This document shows positions 22,550-24,666 of a stretch of 24,666 bases of DNA, piece after piece. Source of the stretch: Candidatus Thorarchaeota archaeon (GTDB lineage: Archaea; Asgardarchaeota; Thorarchaeia; Thorarchaeales; Thorarchaeaceae); assembly GCA_020355105.1 (NCBI GenBank), contig CP070658.1:1128804-1153469 (forward strand). The letters run 5' to 3'. Position 1 is the stretch's first letter. Every line of letters starts with the position of its first letter. Under the pieces are notes generated by a model. That model searched no databases, was not told the origin of the DNA, and saw only the letters and a list, made by a program, of their open reading frames with translations. Made by a program: the position numbers and the translations under genes.

Positions 22550-23233
22550 ATGGAAAGGATTAGGAAACTTCTTGGGCGTGAAGAAGAGAAAGAAGAGAAG
22601 ACGGTTGAAGAGGCTCCAGCTGACAAGGCGGTAGAAGAACCAGTCCACGAGGAGGCCGCACCTCCAGAAGTCCTTGAAGAACCTGTAAGCGAGGAACCGG
22701 AGTTAGAACCTGAGCCAGAGCCGGAACCTGAGCCCGAAGCAGAACCTCAACCTGAGGTAGAAGCAGAACCAGAGCCTGAGGTAGAACCCGAAGAAGCCGA
22801 GCCTGAAGAAGCCGTTCCCATGGATCGAGCCCCGCTCCTCCCTTACCATTCAGAGTTCACTGAGCGTATCAAGTACCTCTTCGGAGACCCCACTGCAGCA
22901 GCCGGACTAGAGGGTCCTGATGAGTTCGCCTTAGAGTTCATGGCAGAGGGTGAGAGGTTCTATGTGGCGAAGGAAGCTAATGGAGAATTCAAATACGGCA
23001 CCGGCTCGGCGCCGGACGAGGATGTGTATATTCGAATCGCAAATGATACTGTAGCAGAACTACTGAGTGCAGCAACGTTTGCCGATTTTTCAAGGGTATA
23101 CATCAGGGACTACCGGAAACCAGATGCAGGCAAGTTCGTCAAGATTGAGCTTCGGAAAGACATCACAAGCATGAATAGACGCGGCTACGCTCGGATACCG
23201 CTTCTGAAGCTTCTCATCGGACAAGCACGTTGA
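22550..23233 (+). CDS. SCP2-like domain protein with long Glu/Pro-rich N-terminal linker
   Basis: From ATG 22550 the protein has 227 residues. After a short basic start (MERIRKLLGR), residues about 11-92 are low-complexity, built of repeated Glu-Pro and Glu-Glu units (for example EPEPEPEPEPEAEPQPEVEA), and are surely extended and disordered. Residues 96-225 form one folded domain; AEGERFYVAKEANGEFKYGT, DVYIRIANDTVAELLSA and FADFSRVYIRDY fit the sterol-carrier-protein-2 fold, which holds hydrophobic ligands. Start choice is open: ATG 22514 (adding a hydrophobic dodecapeptide) and TTG 22421 are in frame. The ligand is unknown. It follows the RHH gene and precedes the triosephosphate isomerase gene. 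Confidence 0.75.
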   Translation: MERIRKLLGREEEKEEKTVEEAPADKAVEEPVHEEAAPPEVLEEPVSEEPELEPEPEPEPEPEAEPQPEVEAEPEPEVEPEEAEPEEAVPMDRAPLLPYHSEFTERIKYLFGDPTAAAGLEGPDEFALEFMAEGERFYVAKEANGEFKYGTGSAPDEDVYIRIANDTVAELLSAATFADFSRVYIRDYRKPDAGKFVKIELRKDITSMNRRGYARIPLLKLLIGQAR

Positions 23234-23255
23234 GTCATTGGTTTCCAGCATAGCA

Positions 23256-23265
23256 ACTTATTAAC
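23256..23265 (+). promoter_or_regulatory. TATA box of the triosephosphate isomerase gene
   Basis: ACTTATTAAC is centred about 60-68 bases before the two possible ATG starts (23320 and 23329). It predicts a leader of 33-42 bases. Confidence 0.45.
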
Positions 23266-23328
23266 CCGCGCAGCTCGGAGTCCCCTGCAAGAGCCGCACT
23301 TGGATGCGCTCATGCTGGGATGAATATC

Positions 23329-24012
23329 ATGGCAGAGATTGAACTCCCGTTCATTGCGATTAACTTCAAGACCTACCCTCAGGCCACAGGTGAAAGGGCC
23401 GTTCTCTTGGCACAGATATGTGAGAAAGTTTCGAAGGAGTATGGTGTCACGATTGTTGCATGTCCACAGGTTCCTGATTTGTACAGGGTTAGCAGGGCAG
23501 TGGAGATTCCAGTCTTCTCACAACATATGGACCCTGGTGAACCAGGGCGTTTCACGGGACACGTCATTGGAGAAACCTTAGTCGATGCAGGATGTTCCGG
23601 AACCCTCCTCAATCACTCAGAACACCGGATGCAACTTGCTGACATCGAGGCCGCCATTCGAAAGGCTGAGAGCCTGCAGCTGTATACAATCGTCTGCACA
23701 AACAACCCCTTGGTAAGCAGGGCAGCGGCATCTCTCAATCCCAACGCAATCGCTGTAGAGCCGCCGGAACTCATTGGTACAGGTATTTCTGTTTCCCAGT
23801 CACAGCCTGAGGTGATTACTGGAACTGTCGATGTCATTCGTGCTGTCAACAAAGAGGTCACAATTCTCTGTGGTGCAGGTATCAGCACTGGTCAAGATGT
23901 GGAATCAGCAGTCAAGCTTGGTTCACAAGGTGTGCTTCTTGCGTCAGCAGTGGCCAAGTCTGACAAGCCAGAAGATGTACTGAGAGGACTGGTTGAACCA
24001 CTGAGAAAATAG
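23329..24012 (+). CDS. tpiA: Triosephosphate isomerase, short archaeal type
   Basis: The 227-residue protein interconverts dihydroxyacetone phosphate and glyceraldehyde-3-phosphate. Catalytic residues are visible: Asn12 and Lys14 in AINFKTY, His96 in LLNHSEHRM and the base Glu144 in AVEPPELIGTG. The phosphate loops CGAGIS and GVLLASAVAKS close the barrel. It lacks the extra helices of bacterial enzymes and so fits the roughly 220-residue archaeal form, usually tetrameric. ATG 23329 follows GGGATGA at useful spacing; ATG 23320 adds three residues. Together with the FBP aldolase/phosphatase it supports gluconeogenic or triose flux. Confidence 0.96.
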   Translation: MAEIELPFIAINFKTYPQATGERAVLLAQICEKVSKEYGVTIVACPQVPDLYRVSRAVEIPVFSQHMDPGEPGRFTGHVIGETLVDAGCSGTLLNHSEHRMQLADIEAAIRKAESLQLYTIVCTNNPLVSRAAASLNPNAIAVEPPELIGTGISVSQSQPEVITGTVDVIRAVNKEVTILCGAGISTGQDVESAVKLGSQGVLLASAVAKSDKPEDVLRGLVEPLRK

Positions 24013-24073
24013 TCTGTGGTCCTTCCGGTTCATTTTTCACTGAAGCCAGAGCCGTCCCAGTCGGCGAATCATC

Positions 24074-24666
24074 ATGAAGGTGACCCTTCATTGCGCTCAC
24101 TGTCTGCTTGACCGTGCAGTAAATCAGATAAAACTGGCTACCGATGACCCCGATCTACAGATGAGAGCAGTTTCCGCAATGCTTGACTTTCTTGGAAAGG
24201 ACTTCAATACTGAGTCGGTTCCGAGCCATATAGGCACTGATAGAGACCTTCTGGTTCAGAGAATGACAGGAAGGGATCCGTATGAGGGTCTCAAGCGCGA
24301 ATCAAACGCTATGGTCCTCAGCATTCTTCCTGACTTGAAGGACTTAGTTGAAGAAGTAGTAGATTCAAAGATACGGTTCAGGAGGGCAGCACTGATAGCC
24401 GCTGCCGCCAACGCTATCGAATTCGACGTTTCCGGTCGCGATTTCACGCTTGATGAGCTAAGGCACATCCTCGAACGTGTTGAATCAGATCTCGCCTTTG
24501 ATCAGGTTGAAGAATTCATGAACCTGTGTCTGAATGCCAAAGAAGTCTTGTTCCTGACAGACAATGCTGGCGAGATTGTTCTAGACATGATTCTCATCTC
24601 TGAGATAAAGCGTCTAGGTCCCAAGGTAATCGCTGTTGTCAAGGGCGGACCTGTCCTCAACGATGC
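24074..24666 (+). CDS. DUF89/ARMT1-like metal-dependent phosphatase, 3' end outside window
   Basis: The first 197 residues of a DUF89 protein are visible. The archaeal N-terminal CxxC is in LHCAHCLLDRA (Cys7, Cys10). A helical region contains RRAALIAAAANAIEFD, then the metal-site strand LFLTDNAGEIVLDM and VVKGGPVLNDA at the window end. Characterised DUF89 members are phosphatases that remove damaged or side-product sugar phosphates. The gene starts 61 bases after the triosephosphate isomerase stop. A TTTTT run at 24033-24037 in that gap may be a terminator or part of a promoter. Confidence 0.9.
   Translation, partial: MKVTLHCAHCLLDRAVNQIKLATDDPDLQMRAVSAMLDFLGKDFNTESVPSHIGTDRDLLVQRMTGRDPYEGLKRESNAMVLSILPDLKDLVEEVVDSKIRFRRAALIAAAANAIEFDVSGRDFTLDELRHILERVESDLAFDQVEEFMNLCLNAKEVLFLTDNAGEIVLDMILISEIKRLGPKVIAVVKGGPVLND

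Noticed and set aside
22600..22820. Possible DNA repeat or CRISPR-like array
   Set aside because: The repetition is codon-level Glu-Pro low complexity inside one open frame; there are no constant repeats with unique spacers.
23234..23319. tRNA-like GC-rich stretch before tpiA
   Set aside because: No cloverleaf with a T-arm GTTCRA motif or matching acceptor stem can be formed.

Overview
The window looks like chromosomal sequence from an archaeon. ABCE1/Rli1, the iron-sulphur DNA primase large subunit (PriL), the bifunctional archaeal fructose-1,6-bisphosphate aldolase/phosphatase, the short archaeal-type triosephosphate isomerase and a Mut7-C RNase are all read directly from their motifs. TATA-like boxes sit about 25-30 bp ahead of probable transcript starts. 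Some genes carry Shine-Dalgarno (SD) sites that match the GGAGGTGATC consensus, while others look leaderless. A signal-peptide protein with one C-terminal membrane anchor, the acidic EP-linker protein and the moderate GC fit an Asgard archaeon (Thorarchaeota-like). That placement is an impression, not a demonstration. I see no rRNA, tRNA, CRISPR array, insertion sequence or prophage.

Layout. 1-5.5 kb: the tail of a possible methyltransferase, then a leftward trio (HAD phosphatase, signal-anchored membrane protein, chagasin-like protein). Next come a rightward TPR protein and radical-SAM protein, then a leftward metallo-beta-lactamase hydrolase and membrane-anchored TPR protein. 5.6-8.9 kb: leftward genes for an AbiEii-like nucleotidyltransferase, DUF763, DUF3795 and an AlkD-type DNA glycosylase. 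8.97-10.7 kb: rightward genes for a single-cysteine thioredoxin-like protein and PriL. 10.7-13.75 kb: leftward genes for zinc alcohol dehydrogenase, small TOPRIM protein, MobB and OGG1-type 8-oxoguanine glycosylase. 13.9-17.1 kb: OsmC rightward, converging on a tightly packed leftward set (YkgJ, PHP phosphoesterase, amidohydrolase, Mut7-C). 17.3-19.5 kb: a small unknown gene and ABCE1, divergent. 19.5-24.7 kb: uridine-phosphorylase-like enzyme, FBP aldolase/phosphatase with a long structured leader, parvulin, ribbon-helix-helix regulator, SCP2-domain protein, triosephosphate isomerase and a DUF89 phosphatase cut by the window end.

How the genes work together. Between 6.5 and 12.7 kb several proteins handle DNA or its damage: AlkD, OGG, PriL, TOPRIM, and possibly DUF763, which carries a visible helix-hairpin-helix-like segment. 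The right end groups gluconeogenic/triose enzymes with a family known for clearing damaged sugar phosphates. The 14.4-17.1 kb set is linked by overlapping reading frames and contains a predicted RNase, a PHP phosphoesterase and an amidohydrolase. A nucleic-acid breakdown or salvage role is an inference only.

Most of the window is ordinary core and conserved-hypothetical archaeal DNA. The best items for a second look are: ABCE1 with Glu in place of one cluster-II cysteine; the structured leader of the FBP aldolase/phosphatase; DUF763 in a repair neighbourhood; the small gene with a near-perfect ribosome binding site beside ABCE1; and the overlapping YkgJ-PHP-amidohydrolase-Mut7-C set.
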